From assembly GCF_044344315.1 (NCBI RefSeq), contig NZ_JBIJDC010000004.1, positions 21,602-85,601 on the forward strand: a stretch of DNA of 64,000 bases, read 5' to 3'. The notes under the pieces are model-generated. The model worked only from the letters and a program-made list of their open reading frames with translations. It was not told the origin of the DNA and did not search any database. The stretch comes from Zoogloea sp044344315. GTDB lineage: Bacteria > Pseudomonadota > Gammaproteobacteria > Burkholderiales > Rhodocyclaceae. Position 1 is the first letter of the stretch. Each line of letters begins with the position of its first letter. Both the position numbers and the translations under genes were made by a program. This document shows, in pieces, positions 41,006 to 51,727 of this stretch.

Positions 41006-41791
41006 ATGCATTCCCTGAGTGCTGAACTGCAGCGACTCTTTGGCCGGCCGGGGCAGGATCTGCCCGATCCGTTGCCGGAGGCCGGTCTTACGCTTGACCT
41101 GGTGAGCCCGGACGAGCGGGTATGGACGATGGTGATCGGCGTGGCGCCGGCGGCCGGTTGGGCGCCGGTGGCGACCCTGTGCGAGGGCGTGGTGAACGCG
41201 CTGGATCTGCCGGTGCCGGCGGTGTCGGTAGCCGGAGGGGCGGGTTTCCGGGTGTGGTTCTCCCTGGCCGACCCGGTGCCACTGGCCCGGGCGGAGGCTT
41301 TTCTGGCGGGGCTGAGGGCGCGCTTTCTGGCCGGGCTACCGGCAGCGCAACTGAGCCTGCTGCCCTCGGCCGGGGCCCGCTCAGTGCCCCTGGCGCCGGG
41401 CCGCGAGGCGGGCAATGGCCGCTGGACGGCTTTCATCGACCCAGCTATGGGCGGCATGTTCGCCGACGAGACCTGGCTCGACATGGCGCCGAGCCCCGAG
41501 CGTCAGGCCGAGCTTCTGGCGGGCTTCAAGTCCATCGGTGCGGCGGATTTCCTGCGCGTGCTGAGCGTGCTGGAGCCGGGCGGGGCGATGGTGCCGGCGC
41601 CGGGCGGCCCGGTGACGGGGCTGGTGATGGAAGCGCCGGCGCGGCCCGGCGCAACGCCCTCTGCCGGGCTGGCCGTGGGCAGCGGCTTTGTCGATCCGAA
41701 GAGCTTCCTGCTGGCGGTGATGAATGACCCGGGCGCCAACGCAGAGCTGCGCATCGACGCGGCGAAGGCCTTGCTGCCTTACTTTCCGTGA
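41006..41791 (+). CDS. Protein of unknown function with a faint primase-like pattern
   Basis: A 261-residue cytoplasmic protein that I do not recognise. GGAGGG lies 5 bases before the ATG. The segment GGAGFRVWFSLADPVP, followed later by SVPLAPGREAGNGRWTAFID, resembles in spacing the G-x-HVWxFF / LPLQ-GNxxFxD pattern of archaeo-eukaryotic-type primase domains, but the metal-binding acidic pair of a primase is not evident. The C-terminal 90 residues are low-complexity Gly/Pro/Ala then a helical tail. It may be an eroded or repurposed relative, or the likeness may be chance. The gene is isolated, with a REP element downstream. Confidence 0.6.
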   Translation: MHSLSAELQRLFGRPGQDLPDPLPEAGLTLDLVSPDERVWTMVIGVAPAAGWAPVATLCEGVVNALDLPVPAVSVAGGAGFRVWFSLADPVPLARAEAFLAGLRARFLAGLPAAQLSLLPSAGARSVPLAPGREAGNGRWTAFIDPAMGGMFADETWLDMAPSPERQAELLAGFKSIGAADFLRVLSVLEPGGAMVPAPGGPVTGLVMEAPARPGATPSAGLAVGSGFVDPKSFLLAVMNDPGANAELRIDAAKALLPYFP

Positions 41792-42114
41792 GGGTTGGGG
41801 AGAGGCCGGTGACCACGGGCGCGCGGCGCCTCTCCCAGGGGCAATTGTCGTGGCGACTTGTAGGGGCGACTTGTAGGGGCGACTTCAGTCGCCCATCTGC
41901 GCGTTGATCACAGGCAAGCCCCTGATCCAAGTCCCCGGGCGACTGAAGTCGCCCCTACGGTTTCTTCAGGCACCACCACTGCGTTCCGAATACCCTATTC
42001 CCCTTCACCCGTCGGCTGACTCGGACGGGGGGCGCACCCCCCCCATCCGAATTGGGTCTTCGCCGTTTCAGGGCGAGCTCGACGCCGGACCCCTGATCAC
42101 CAGCGCCAGCGGAT
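41792..42114. other. Intergenic region with a REP pair, downstream of gatB
   Basis: 323 bases between convergent genes. It contains the GTAG-REP inverted pair with two extra partial copies of its left arm. The remaining 150 bases show nothing I can name. Confidence 0.6.
41850..41958. repeat. GTAG-type REP inverted pair, copy A
   Basis: Two 22-base arms in perfect inverted orientation (41873-41894 and 41937-41958). Each starts or ends with GTAG/CTAC and contains the palindrome GGGCGACTTCAGTCGCCC. The 42-base spacer includes GATCACAGGCAAGCCCCTGATC-like sequence, also seen in copy B. Partial repeats TAGGGGCGACTTG precede the left arm. The form matches REPs mobilised by RAYT transposases; none is in the window. 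Confidence 0.85.
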
Positions 42115-43575
<1,461 letters not shown>

Positions 43576-43599
43576 GAGGAGGCTCTCTAAATTAGTCGC

Positions 43600-44118
43600 T
43601 TAGTCGCACTGGCCCGTAGGCTTGTCGATCAGCAGCGGCCACACGTAATCGTGGGCGCTGGAGGGGGAACACAGGTGATGGCAACCGGCGAAGGCCACGG
43701 TGATCTGCTCGCCTTGCTCCCACATGCGCACCTTACAGTCGCGGGCGCCGGTGAGTTCGATGGACGGCAGGGCCTGGGTCTGGCGGAACTGGGCCAGATC
43801 GTAGCGGCAGCTACCCCGCTTCGGCATGGTCAGTTCCACGTTGAAGGTACGCACCTTGGAGTCATGTACGTCCACGCTGGCCTTGCCGAAGTTGCCGGCT
43901 TCGTCCTTGAAGCGGCAGTCGGTCTTCACCGTGAAGGTGCGCAGGGGCATGGGCTTGAGCTTGCCGCTCGGGCGTGCCACCGGTGCCGAGGGCTCCTGGC
44001 TGCGGGCGGCGGGGGCGCTGTCGGGGCGGTGCACGACCTGATCCACCGTGGCACACCCGGCCAGCAGGGCCACGGCCAGGCCGGCACCGAGGCGGGCTGC
44101 GGAACGCAGGGGCATCAT
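43600..44118 (-). CDS. Cys-rich lipoprotein inside the gatCAB operon
   Basis: A 172-residue predicted lipoprotein. Signal MMPLRSAARLGAGLAVALLAGC gives a good lipobox with Cys22. A Pro/Ser/Ala linker (about 23-55) is followed by a compact domain with six Cys (TDC, GSC, RDC, AGC, HLC, GQC), enough for three disulfides. No family is recognised. It lies 11 bases after gatA and 24 before gatB on the same strand, so it is almost surely cotranscribed with them, although its role must be in the envelope. Confidence 0.8.
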   Translation of the reverse strand: MMPLRSAARLGAGLAVALLAGCATVDQVVHRPDSAPAARSQEPSAPVARPSGKLKPMPLRTFTVKTDCRFKDEAGNFGKASVDVHDSKVRTFNVELTMPKRGSCRYDLAQFRQTQALPSIELTGARDCKVRMWEQGEQITVAFAGCHHLCSPSSAHDYVWPLLIDKPTGQCD

Positions 44119-44129
44119 CGGGTGGCGTC

Positions 44130-45584
44130 TCAGAAGCCGGCCGGCGCCCGCAGGTGCCAGTCGGTGGCCTGCTGGAACTGGTGGGCGGTGCCCAGCAGCT
44201 GCGCTTCGCCGAAGTAGTTGCCGATCAGCTGCAGGCCCACCGGCAGCGTGCCGGCGCCGAAACCGGCGGGGTGGGACAGGGCGGGCAGGCCAGCCAGGTT
44301 GACGGCGATGGTGTAGATGTCCGACAGGTACATCTGCACCGGGTCGTCGCTCTTCTCGCCGATGCCGAAGGCCACGGTGGGGCTCACTGGGCCGGCGATC
44401 ACGTCGCACTGGGTAAAGGCAGCGGCGAAGTCGTTGGCAATCAGGCGGCGCAGCTTCTGGGCCTTGATGTAGTAGGCGTCGTAGTAGCCGTGGGACAGCA
44501 CATAGGTGCCCACCAGGATGCGCCGCTTCACCTCGCCGCCAAAACCCTGGGCGCGGCTCTTGCAGTACATGTCGTTGAGGTCGCCGTACTCGGCGGCCCG
44601 GTGGCCGTAGCGCACGCCATCGAAGCGGGACAGGTTGGAGCTGGCCTCGGCCGGGGCGATCACGTAGTAGGCGGGGATGGCCAGGCGGGCGTTGGGCAGG
44701 CTCACCTCGACGGTGGTGGCGCCGAGCTTGCGGTATTCGGCGATGGCGGCCTCCACCGCGGCGCGCACGTCGTCCGACATGCCCTCGGCGAAGAACTCCT
44801 TTGGCAGGCCGATGCGCAGGCCGGCGAGGGGCTTGGCCAGATCACGGGCGAAATCCTCGGGGCCCTGTTCCAGGCTGGTGGAGTCGCGCGGGTCGTGGCC
44901 GGCCATGGCCGACAGCAGCACGGCGCAGTCTTCGGCCGAGCGGCCGAAGGCGCCGCCCTGATCGAGGGACGAGGCATAGGCGATCATGCCGTAGCGGGAC
45001 ACCCGGCCGTAGGTGGGCTTGATGCCGGTGATGCCGCACAGGGCGGCCGGCTGGCGGATCGAGCCGCCGGTGTCGGTGCCGGTAGCAATGGGCACCATGC
45101 GTGCCGCCACCGCCGCGGCAGAGCCGCCGGAGGAGCCGCCGGGCACCCTGCTGGTGTTCCAGGGGTTGCGGGTGGGGCCGAAGTGGGAGTTCTCGTTGGA
45201 CGAGCCCATGGCGAACTCGTCCATGTTGGCCTTGCCGACCATCACCGTGCCGGCGGCCTTGAGCAGGCTCACCACGTGGGCGTCGTAGGGGCTGACGAAG
45301 TTGGCGAGCATCTTCGAGCCGCAGGTGGTCAGCACGCCTTCGGTGCAGAACACGTCCTTGTGGGCCAGGGGAATGCCGGTGAGCGGGCCGCCCTGGCCGG
45401 CGGCCAGGCGTTCGTCGGCGGCGCGGGCAGCGGCGAGGGCGCCGTCCCGGTCAACGGTGACGAAGGCGTTGATCTTCGGGTTGCCGGCGTCGATGCGGGC
45501 CAGGCTCTCGGTGGCGAGTTCGACGGCGGAGACTTTCCTGTCGCGGAGGGCCGCGGCGATGTCCTTGAGGCTGGAGTCGATCAT
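44130..45584 (-). CDS. gatA: Asp-tRNA(Asn)/Glu-tRNA(Gln) amidotransferase subunit A
   Basis: A 484-residue amidase that releases ammonia from glutamine for GatB. The Lys-Ser-cisSer site is visible: Lys in LAHKDVF, GSSGGSAAAVAA and TDTGGSIRQPA. It follows gatC by 63 bases. Confidence 0.97.
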   Translation of the reverse strand: MIDSSLKDIAAALRDRKVSAVELATESLARIDAGNPKINAFVTVDRDGALAAARAADERLAAGQGGPLTGIPLAHKDVFCTEGVLTTCGSKMLANFVSPYDAHVVSLLKAAGTVMVGKANMDEFAMGSSNENSHFGPTRNPWNTSRVPGGSSGGSAAAVAARMVPIATGTDTGGSIRQPAALCGITGIKPTYGRVSRYGMIAYASSLDQGGAFGRSAEDCAVLLSAMAGHDPRDSTSLEQGPEDFARDLAKPLAGLRIGLPKEFFAEGMSDDVRAAVEAAIAEYRKLGATTVEVSLPNARLAIPAYYVIAPAEASSNLSRFDGVRYGHRAAEYGDLNDMYCKSRAQGFGGEVKRRILVGTYVLSHGYYDAYYIKAQKLRRLIANDFAAAFTQCDVIAGPVSPTVAFGIGEKSDDPVQMYLSDIYTIAVNLAGLPALSHPAGFGAGTLPVGLQLIGNYFGEAQLLGTAHQFQQATDWHLRAPAGF

Positions 45585-45647
45585 GGTGCGTGGGGCTATT
45601 CGTAAGGGGTGCCGCCGGAGCGGCTGGCCAGATTGGGGAGGCGGGGC

Positions 45648-45935
45648 TTATTCGATGACCTTGGGCACCAGGTACAACCCGGCTTCGGTCTGCGGTGCGA
45701 CGGACTGGTAGGCGGCGCGGCGGTCACTTTCGGCGACACGGTCTTCACGCAGGCGCTGGGCCAGATCCTGGGGGTGGCTCATGGGCTCGACCCCGTCGGT
45801 ATTCACCGCCTGCATCTCCTCGATGAGACCGAAAATACCGTTCAGTTTGGCCTGGGTCGCGTCCAGATCGCCCTCGGCGAGTTCGAGGCGGGCAAGCTTG
45901 GCAATATGGCGGACTTCGTCGAGGGACAGGGACAT
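45648..45935 (-). CDS. gatC: Asp-tRNA(Asn)/Glu-tRNA(Gln) amidotransferase subunit C
   Basis: A 95-residue stabilising subunit of GatCAB (MSLSLDEVRHIAKLARLEL, with the C-terminal APQTEAGLYLVPKVIE). It is first in the operon and divergent from mreB across 108 bases, which must hold both promoters. Confidence 0.95.
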   Translation of the reverse strand: MSLSLDEVRHIAKLARLELAEGDLDATQAKLNGIFGLIEEMQAVNTDGVEPMSHPQDLAQRLREDRVAESDRRAAYQSVAPQTEAGLYLVPKVIE

Positions 45936-46043
45936 GGTAATTTACAAAGTTGCTTAAACGACAAAGGTTTGTAGGTTATCATAAGCGATTCTGTTGCCCC
46001 AATTCCCAACCCTTCCTAACGGTTTTTCCGGGATTTTTCTCCG

Positions 46044-47087
46044 ATGTTTGGTTCTCTGCGCTCCTATTTTTCGAACGATCTCGCCATCGACCTCGGCACC
46101 GCCAACACCCTGATCTATGTTCGCGGCAAGGGCATCGTCCTCGACGAACCTTCCGTGGTGGCGATCCGTACCGAAGGCGGGCCAAATGCCAAGAAAACCA
46201 TTCTGTCCGTGGGTATGTCGGCCAAGCAGATGCTGGGCAAGACGCCGGGCAACATCACGGCCATCCGGCCGATGAAGGACGGCGTGATCGCCGACTTCAC
46301 CGTGACCGAGCAGATGCTCAAGCAGTTCATCAAGAAGGTCCACGACACCCGCCTGTTTTCGCCCAGCCCGCGCATCATCATCTGCGTGCCCTGCGGCTCC
46401 ACCCAGGTCGAGCGTCGCGCCATCCGTGAATCGGCTCTCGGCGCCGGCGCCAGCAACGTCTATCTCATTGAAGAACCCATGGCCGCGGCCATCGGCGCCG
46501 GCATGCCGGTGGCCGACGCGACGGGCTCAATGGTGGTGGATATCGGCGGCGGCACCACCGAAGTGGGCGTGATCTCCCTGGGCGGCATGGTGTACGCCGG
46601 CTCCATCCGCGTCGGCGGCGACAAGTTCGACGAGGCCATCGTCAATTACATCCGCCGCAACTACGGCATGCTCATCGGCGAAACCACTGCCGAATCCATC
46701 AAGAAGGAAATCGGTTCGGCCTTCCCCGGCTCCGAAGTCAAGGAGATGGAAGTCAAGGGCCGCAACCTGGCCGAGGGCATCCCCCGCGCCTTCACCATCT
46801 CCTCCAACGAGATCCTCGAAGCCCTCACCGAGCCCCTCAACCAGATCGTCTCCGCGGTCAAGATCGGCCTGGAGCAGACCCCGCCCGAACTCGGCGCCGA
46901 CATCGCCGAACGCGGCATGGTGCTGACCGGCGGTGGCGCCCTGCTGCGCGACCTCGATCGCCTGCTGATGGAAGAAACCGGTCTCCCCGTGATTGTCGCC
47001 GATGACCCGCTGACCTGCGTGGTGCGTGGTTCCGGCATGGCTCTCGAGAAGATGGACCAGCTCGGTTCCATCTTCACCAGCGAATAA
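46044..47087 (+). CDS. mreB: Rod-shape actin homologue MreB
   Basis: A 347-residue bacterial actin that positions the elongation machinery. Phosphate-binding DLGTANTLIYV, DIGGGTTEVGVISLGG and GGGALLRDLDRLL are intact. The N-terminal MFGSLRSYFSNDLAIDLG contains the short membrane-targeting start. It is first gene of the mreBCD-mrdAB set. Confidence 0.98.
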   Translation: MFGSLRSYFSNDLAIDLGTANTLIYVRGKGIVLDEPSVVAIRTEGGPNAKKTILSVGMSAKQMLGKTPGNITAIRPMKDGVIADFTVTEQMLKQFIKKVHDTRLFSPSPRIIICVPCGSTQVERRAIRESALGAGASNVYLIEEPMAAAIGAGMPVADATGSMVVDIGGGTTEVGVISLGGMVYAGSIRVGGDKFDEAIVNYIRRNYGMLIGETTAESIKKEIGSAFPGSEVKEMEVKGRNLAEGIPRAFTISSNEILEALTEPLNQIVSAVKIGLEQTPPELGADIAERGMVLTGGGALLRDLDRLLMEETGLPVIVADDPLTCVVRGSGMALEKMDQLGSIFTSE

Positions 47088-47202
47088 AGTCGGCCTGGCG
47101 GCCAGGGCTTCGGCGGTGAACCCCGTGTTCTCCTGCCGGAGCCGGCACCCCGGGCAAGCCCCGGGCGCCGCCGTTTGCCGATCGACCTGAGCGATCCGTC
47201 CC

Positions 47203-48114
47203 ATGGTCGGCCATTCTCCTCCCCCCTTCTTCAAACGCGGGCCCGCGCCGCTGGCCAAGCTCGTGTTCTTCCTGGTGCTGTCCCTGGCCCTGCTGGTCAG
47301 CGACCTCAAGCTGCGCTACCTGGACGCCTTCCGCCAGGGCCTGTCGGTGCTGGCCTATCCCCTGCAGATGGCGGCGGCCACCCCGGCCGATTTCGTGCGC
47401 AACGCGTCCGACTACTTCGCCTCCCTGGTACGCCTGCAGATCGAAAACAAAGAGCTCAAGCGCAAGCAGCTGCAGGGCGGCGAGCGTTTGCTGCGCCTGG
47501 AACAGCTCGAACAGGAGAACCGCCACCTGCGCAGTCTCCTCGAGGCCCGCGAGCGCCAACCGGTGAAGTCCACGGTGGCCGAGATCATGTACACCGCCAA
47601 AGACCCGTTCTCGCGCAAGGTCATCCTCGACAAGGGTGCCCAGGCCGGCATCGAGGCCGGGCAGGCGGTGGTGGACGATGCCGGCGTGGTCGGCCAGATC
47701 ACCCGCGTCTTTCCCATGCAGTCCGAGCTGACCCTGCTCACCGACAAGGACCAAGCCATCCCGGTGATGGTGGTGCGCAGCGGGCTCAGGGCCGTGCTGT
47801 TCGGCTCGGGCGACGGCCTGATGGAGCTGCGCTACCTGGCCGCCAACGCCGACGTCCAGCCCGGCGACAAGGTGGTGACCTCGGGCCTCGACGGGGTCTT
47901 CCTGGCCGGCCTGCCGGTGGCTACCGTGGCCCGGGTCGAGCGCGACCAGGCCCAGACCTTTGCGCGCATTCCCTGCCTGCCCGCCGCCGGCGTCGAGCGC
48001 TTTACCCATGTGCTCGTCCTCGGCCACCGGGAGAGCCTGCCCGCGCGGCCACCCGAGGTCGAGCCGGTGGTGAGCAAGCTCAAGGGCCGCAAGGCCCGGC
48101 CCGCCAAGGAGTAA
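47203..48114 (+). CDS. mreC: Rod-shape determining protein MreC
   Basis: A 303-residue bitopic periplasmic protein. A membrane helix (about 18-36) leads to a coiled coil (65-110, LQIENKELKRKQLQGGERLLRLEQLEQEN) and a two-barrel domain. It scaffolds PBP2 and RodA. The C-terminal tail is Lys-rich. mreD follows after three bases. Confidence 0.95.
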   Translation: MVGHSPPPFFKRGPAPLAKLVFFLVLSLALLVSDLKLRYLDAFRQGLSVLAYPLQMAAATPADFVRNASDYFASLVRLQIENKELKRKQLQGGERLLRLEQLEQENRHLRSLLEARERQPVKSTVAEIMYTAKDPFSRKVILDKGAQAGIEAGQAVVDDAGVVGQITRVFPMQSELTLLTDKDQAIPVMVVRSGLRAVLFGSGDGLMELRYLAANADVQPGDKVVTSGLDGVFLAGLPVATVARVERDQAQTFARIPCLPAAGVERFTHVLVLGHRESLPARPPEVEPVVSKLKGRKARPAKE

Positions 48115-48117
48115 GCC

Positions 48118-48639
48118 GTGCAACCCACCAACCGCTCCCGTCGCATCCTGCTGCCGGTGAAGATGTGGTTTGTTTACACCACCCTCTTCACCGCCCTGTT
48201 CCTCAACTACATCCCCACCGGCCATCTGCCCGCCGTGCCCGATTTCGTGGCCCTGGTGCTGGCCTTCTGGTGCGTCCGCGAACCCCTCAAGATCGGCATC
48301 GGCGCGGGCTTCGTGTTCGGGCTGCTGACCGACATCGGGGTGGGGGCGGCCCTCGGTCAGCATGCCTTCGCCTACGTGCTGGTGGCCTACGCGGCCAACG
48401 AGCTGTCGCGCCGGGTGCTGTGGTTCACCCCGGTGGAGCAGGCCCTGCACGTGCTGCCCCTGCTCTTCCTGTCCCAGGTGGTGATGGTCATCGTGCGCCT
48501 GCTGGCCGGCGCCGAGTTTCCCGGCTGGTGGATGTTCTTCGGCAGCTTCGTTGCCGCCGTATTGTGGATTCCCCTGCACTATGTGCTGCTGCTGCCCCAG
48601 TACCAGCCCATGGACCGGGACGACAACCGGCCCATCTGA
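48118..48639 (+). CDS. mreD: Rod-shape determining protein MreD
   Basis: A 173-residue inner-membrane protein with five to six helices. It begins with a GTG start codon directly after the mreC stop. Family features: IPTGHLPAVPDFVALVLAFW and GFVFGLLTDIGVGAALGQHA. Confidence 0.93.
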   Translation: MQPTNRSRRILLPVKMWFVYTTLFTALFLNYIPTGHLPAVPDFVALVLAFWCVREPLKIGIGAGFVFGLLTDIGVGAALGQHAFAYVLVAYAANELSRRVLWFTPVEQALHVLPLLFLSQVVMVIVRLLAGAEFPGWWMFFGSFVAAVLWIPLHYVLLLPQYQPMDRDDNRPI

Positions 48640-48645
48640 CCCTTC

Positions 48646-50547
48646 ATGGCCGCCATCCGCACCCCCGAGCAGGAACTCGCGCGTTTCCGTGGCCGCCTGG
48701 CCGTGGCAGGCATCGTCGCCCTGATTGGTTTTGGCCTGCTGGTGGCGCGCTTCTTCTATCTGCAGGTGGTGCGTTACGACTACTACTCCACCCGCGCCGA
48801 GGACAACCGCATCTCCCTGGTGCCCATCGTCCCCAACCGCGGCCTGATCACCGACCGCAACGGCACCGTGCTGGCGCGCAACTACTCGGCCTACACCCTG
48901 GAGATCACCCCCTCCAAGGTGGTCGACCTGGACGCCACCATCGAGGAGCTGTCCAGGCTGGTGGACATCCAGCCCAAGGACCGCAAACGCCTCAAGAAGC
49001 TCATGGACGAATCCAAGAGCTTCGAATCCCTGCCCCTGCGTAACCGCCTGTCGGATGAAGAGGTGGCCCGCTTCATCGCCCAGCGCTACCGCTTTCCGGG
49101 AGTCGAGCTGAAGGCCCGCCTGTTCCGCGACTACCCCATGGGCAGTTTCGCCTCCCATGTCATCGGCTACATCGGCCGCATCAACGATCGCGACCTCGAA
49201 CGCATCGAGGAGAGCGAGGATTCTGCCAACTACCGGGGCACCGACCACATCGGCAAATCCGGCCTCGAAAAAAGCTACGAGCGGGATCTCCACGGCATCA
49301 CCGGCTTCGAAGAGGTGGAGGTGGACTCCGGCGGCCGCGCCGTGCGCCTGCTGCGCCGCACTCCGGCCATCCCGGGCAACAACGTGGTCCTGACCCTCGA
49401 CCTCAAGCTCCAGGAGATCGTCGAAAAGGCCTTCGGCAACCGGCGTGGCGCCCTGGTGGCCATCGAACCCTCCACGGGCGGCGTGCTGGCCATGGCCTCC
49501 ACCCCCACCTTCGACCCCAACCTGTTCGTCGACGGCATCGCCCCCCAGGACTGGGATCAGCTCAATACCGACCAGGACAAGCCCCTGCTCAACCGGGCCA
49601 TCTACAGCGCCTACCCGCCGGGCTCCACCTTCAAGCCCTTCATGGCCCTCGGCGCCCTCACCACCGGCAAGCGGACCCCCAACCAGACCCTCGCCGATCC
49701 GGGCTACTTCAACTTCGGCGGGCACCGCTTCATGGACGACAAGGTCGGCGGGCATGGCAGTGTCGATCTGTACAAATCCATCGTCGTCTCCTGCAACACC
49801 TACTACTACGTGCTCGCCAACGATATGGGCATCGAGGCCATTGCCGGCTTCATGCGCCCCCTCGGCTTTGGCCAGCGCTCCGGTATCGACCTGCCCGGCG
49901 AGGCCGAGGGCGTGCTGCCCTCGCCCGAGTGGAAGAAAAAGCGCTTCAAGAAGCCCGAGCAGCAGAAGTGGTATGGCGGCGAGACCATCTCGGTGGGCAT
50001 CGGTCAGGGCTACAACGCCTACACCCCGCTACAGATGGCCCAGGGGCTGGCCGCCGTGGTCAACAACGGGGTGCTCTTCCGGCCCCACATCGCCCGCCAT
50101 ATCGTCGATGCCAAGACTGGCGAGAAGCGCACCATCGAGCCCGAACCCCTGCGCACCATCCCCCTCAAGCAGGCCCACATCGACCTCATCAAGCGCGCCA
50201 TGGTCGGCGTGAACAAAGCCGGTACCGGCGCCCGTGCCTTTGCCGGCGCGCCGTACGAAGTGGGGGGCAAGACCGGCACGGCCCAGGTGTATTCCCTCAA
50301 GGGCGGCAAGTACGTGGAGGGCCGGGTGGCCGAGCGTCTGCGCGACCACTCCTGGTTCATCGCCTTCGCCCCGGCCGACAAACCGAAGATCGCCCTGGCC
50401 GTGCTCGTCGAGAACGGCGGTTTCGGCGCCCAGTCGGCGGCGCCCATCGCCCGCCAGGCCCTCGACTACTACCTGCTCGGCAAGGTCCCGGCGGGCATCG
50501 CCCCCGAAGACCCGGCCGCCGAAGAGTCTGCCGAGGCCGCCGAATGA
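48646..50547 (+). CDS. mrdA: Elongation transpeptidase PBP2
   Basis: A 633-residue class B penicillin-binding protein that cross-links lateral wall. A membrane anchor (about 20-40), a pedestal domain and the transpeptidase domain are intact: SxxK in PPGSTFKPF, SxN in VSCNTYYY, KTG in GGKTGTAQV. It overlaps mrdB as ATGA. Confidence 0.97.
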   Translation: MAAIRTPEQELARFRGRLAVAGIVALIGFGLLVARFFYLQVVRYDYYSTRAEDNRISLVPIVPNRGLITDRNGTVLARNYSAYTLEITPSKVVDLDATIEELSRLVDIQPKDRKRLKKLMDESKSFESLPLRNRLSDEEVARFIAQRYRFPGVELKARLFRDYPMGSFASHVIGYIGRINDRDLERIEESEDSANYRGTDHIGKSGLEKSYERDLHGITGFEEVEVDSGGRAVRLLRRTPAIPGNNVVLTLDLKLQEIVEKAFGNRRGALVAIEPSTGGVLAMASTPTFDPNLFVDGIAPQDWDQLNTDQDKPLLNRAIYSAYPPGSTFKPFMALGALTTGKRTPNQTLADPGYFNFGGHRFMDDKVGGHGSVDLYKSIVVSCNTYYYVLANDMGIEAIAGFMRPLGFGQRSGIDLPGEAEGVLPSPEWKKKRFKKPEQQKWYGGETISVGIGQGYNAYTPLQMAQGLAAVVNNGVLFRPHIARHIVDAKTGEKRTIEPEPLRTIPLKQAHIDLIKRAMVGVNKAGTGARAFAGAPYEVGGKTGTAQVYSLKGGKYVEGRVAERLRDHSWFIAFAPADKPKIALAVLVENGGFGAQSAAPIARQALDYYLLGKVPAGIAPEDPAAEESAEAAE

Positions 50548-51683
50548 ACCCGCGTCTCGACCCCCGCAAGTGGCTGAGCTTCCTGCTCTCGCCCCTCGAC
50601 GGCCCCCTGATGCTGCTCATCCTGGCCCTCACCGCCTACTCGGCGGTGATCATGGTCAGCGCCTCACCGGAGCGTCTCGGCACCCTGGCCATCAACACCG
50701 CGGTGGCCTTCCTGGCCATGTGGCTGGCGGCGCGCACGCCGCCCCCACGCCTGATGAGCATTGCCCTGCCGCTCTACGCCCTGGGCATCCTGCTGCTCAT
50801 TGCCGTGGCCCTGTTCGGTGATGTCTCCAAAGGCGCCCGGCGCTGGCTCAACATCGGCGTCACCCGCATCCAGCCCTCCGAGCTCATGAAGATCGCCATG
50901 CCCCTGACCCTGGCCTGGTACTTCCAGAGCCGCGAGGGCATGATCCGCGGCCGCGACTTCCTGATCGCCATCAGCCTGCTGCTGCTGCCGGTGGGGCTCA
51001 TCGCCAAGCAGCCCGACCTGGGCACGGCGATCCTGGTGACGGCCTCGGGCTTTTTCGTGCTCTTCTTTGCCGGCCTCACCTGGCGGCTGATCCTGCCGGT
51101 GGCGGTGGTCGGCATCGTCGGGGTCGCCTCCATCGTGGCCATGGGCGACACCATCTGCCAGCCCGGCGTGGACTGGCCCGGCCTGCGGGAATACCAGAAA
51201 CACCGGGTGTGTACCCTGCTCGATCCCACCTCCGACCCCCTCGGCAAGGGCTTCCACATCATCCAGTCCACCATCGCCATCGGCTCCGGCGGCGTCGTCG
51301 GCAAGGGCTGGGGCAACGGCACCCAGACCCACCTGGATTTCCTGCCCGAACGGCATACCGACTTCATCTTTGCCGTGCTCACCGAAGAATTCGGGCTGGT
51401 CGGCGCCCTCATTCTTGTGGTAATTTATATCCTATTGATTTTCCGCGGCCTTTTTATTGCCGCTGGTGCCCCGACCCTGTTCTCGCGCTTGCTTGCCGGC
51501 GCCCTGACGCTGATCTTCTTCACTTACGCGTTGGTGAACATGGGCATGGTGAGCGGAATTCTCCCCGTTGTCGGGGTCCCGTTACCCTTCGTCAGTTACG
51601 GTGGCACTGCACTCGTTACCCTGTGTCTGGGTGTCGGCATGCTCATGAGCATTCAACGACATCGGCGCCGGGTAGGCACCTGA
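50544..51683 (+). CDS. mrdB: SEDS glycosyltransferase RodA
   Basis: A 379-residue polytopic SEDS polymerase that works with PBP2. Motifs: KGARRWLNIGVTRIQPSE, LIAKQPDLGTAILV and the C-terminal GVPLPFVSYGGTAL. The start was chosen because it overlaps the mrdA stop by four bases and begins the first cytoplasmic segment. Confidence 0.95.
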   Translation: MNPRLDPRKWLSFLLSPLDGPLMLLILALTAYSAVIMVSASPERLGTLAINTAVAFLAMWLAARTPPPRLMSIALPLYALGILLLIAVALFGDVSKGARRWLNIGVTRIQPSELMKIAMPLTLAWYFQSREGMIRGRDFLIAISLLLLPVGLIAKQPDLGTAILVTASGFFVLFFAGLTWRLILPVAVVGIVGVASIVAMGDTICQPGVDWPGLREYQKHRVCTLLDPTSDPLGKGFHIIQSTIAIGSGGVVGKGWGNGTQTHLDFLPERHTDFIFAVLTEEFGLVGALILVVIYILLIFRGLFIAAGAPTLFSRLLAGALTLIFFTYALVNMGMVSGILPVVGVPLPFVSYGGTALVTLCLGVGMLMSIQRHRRRVGT

Positions 51684-51727
51684 ACCTGCGCGCGCCTGAC
51701 GCGCGCGCCCGAACAGGAAAGAGCGTC

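Noticed and set aside
47074..49755. 893-codon minus-strand open frame opposite mreC-mreD-mrdA
   Set aside because: Fully antisense to three canonical genes; low-complexity Gly/Gln/His composition.
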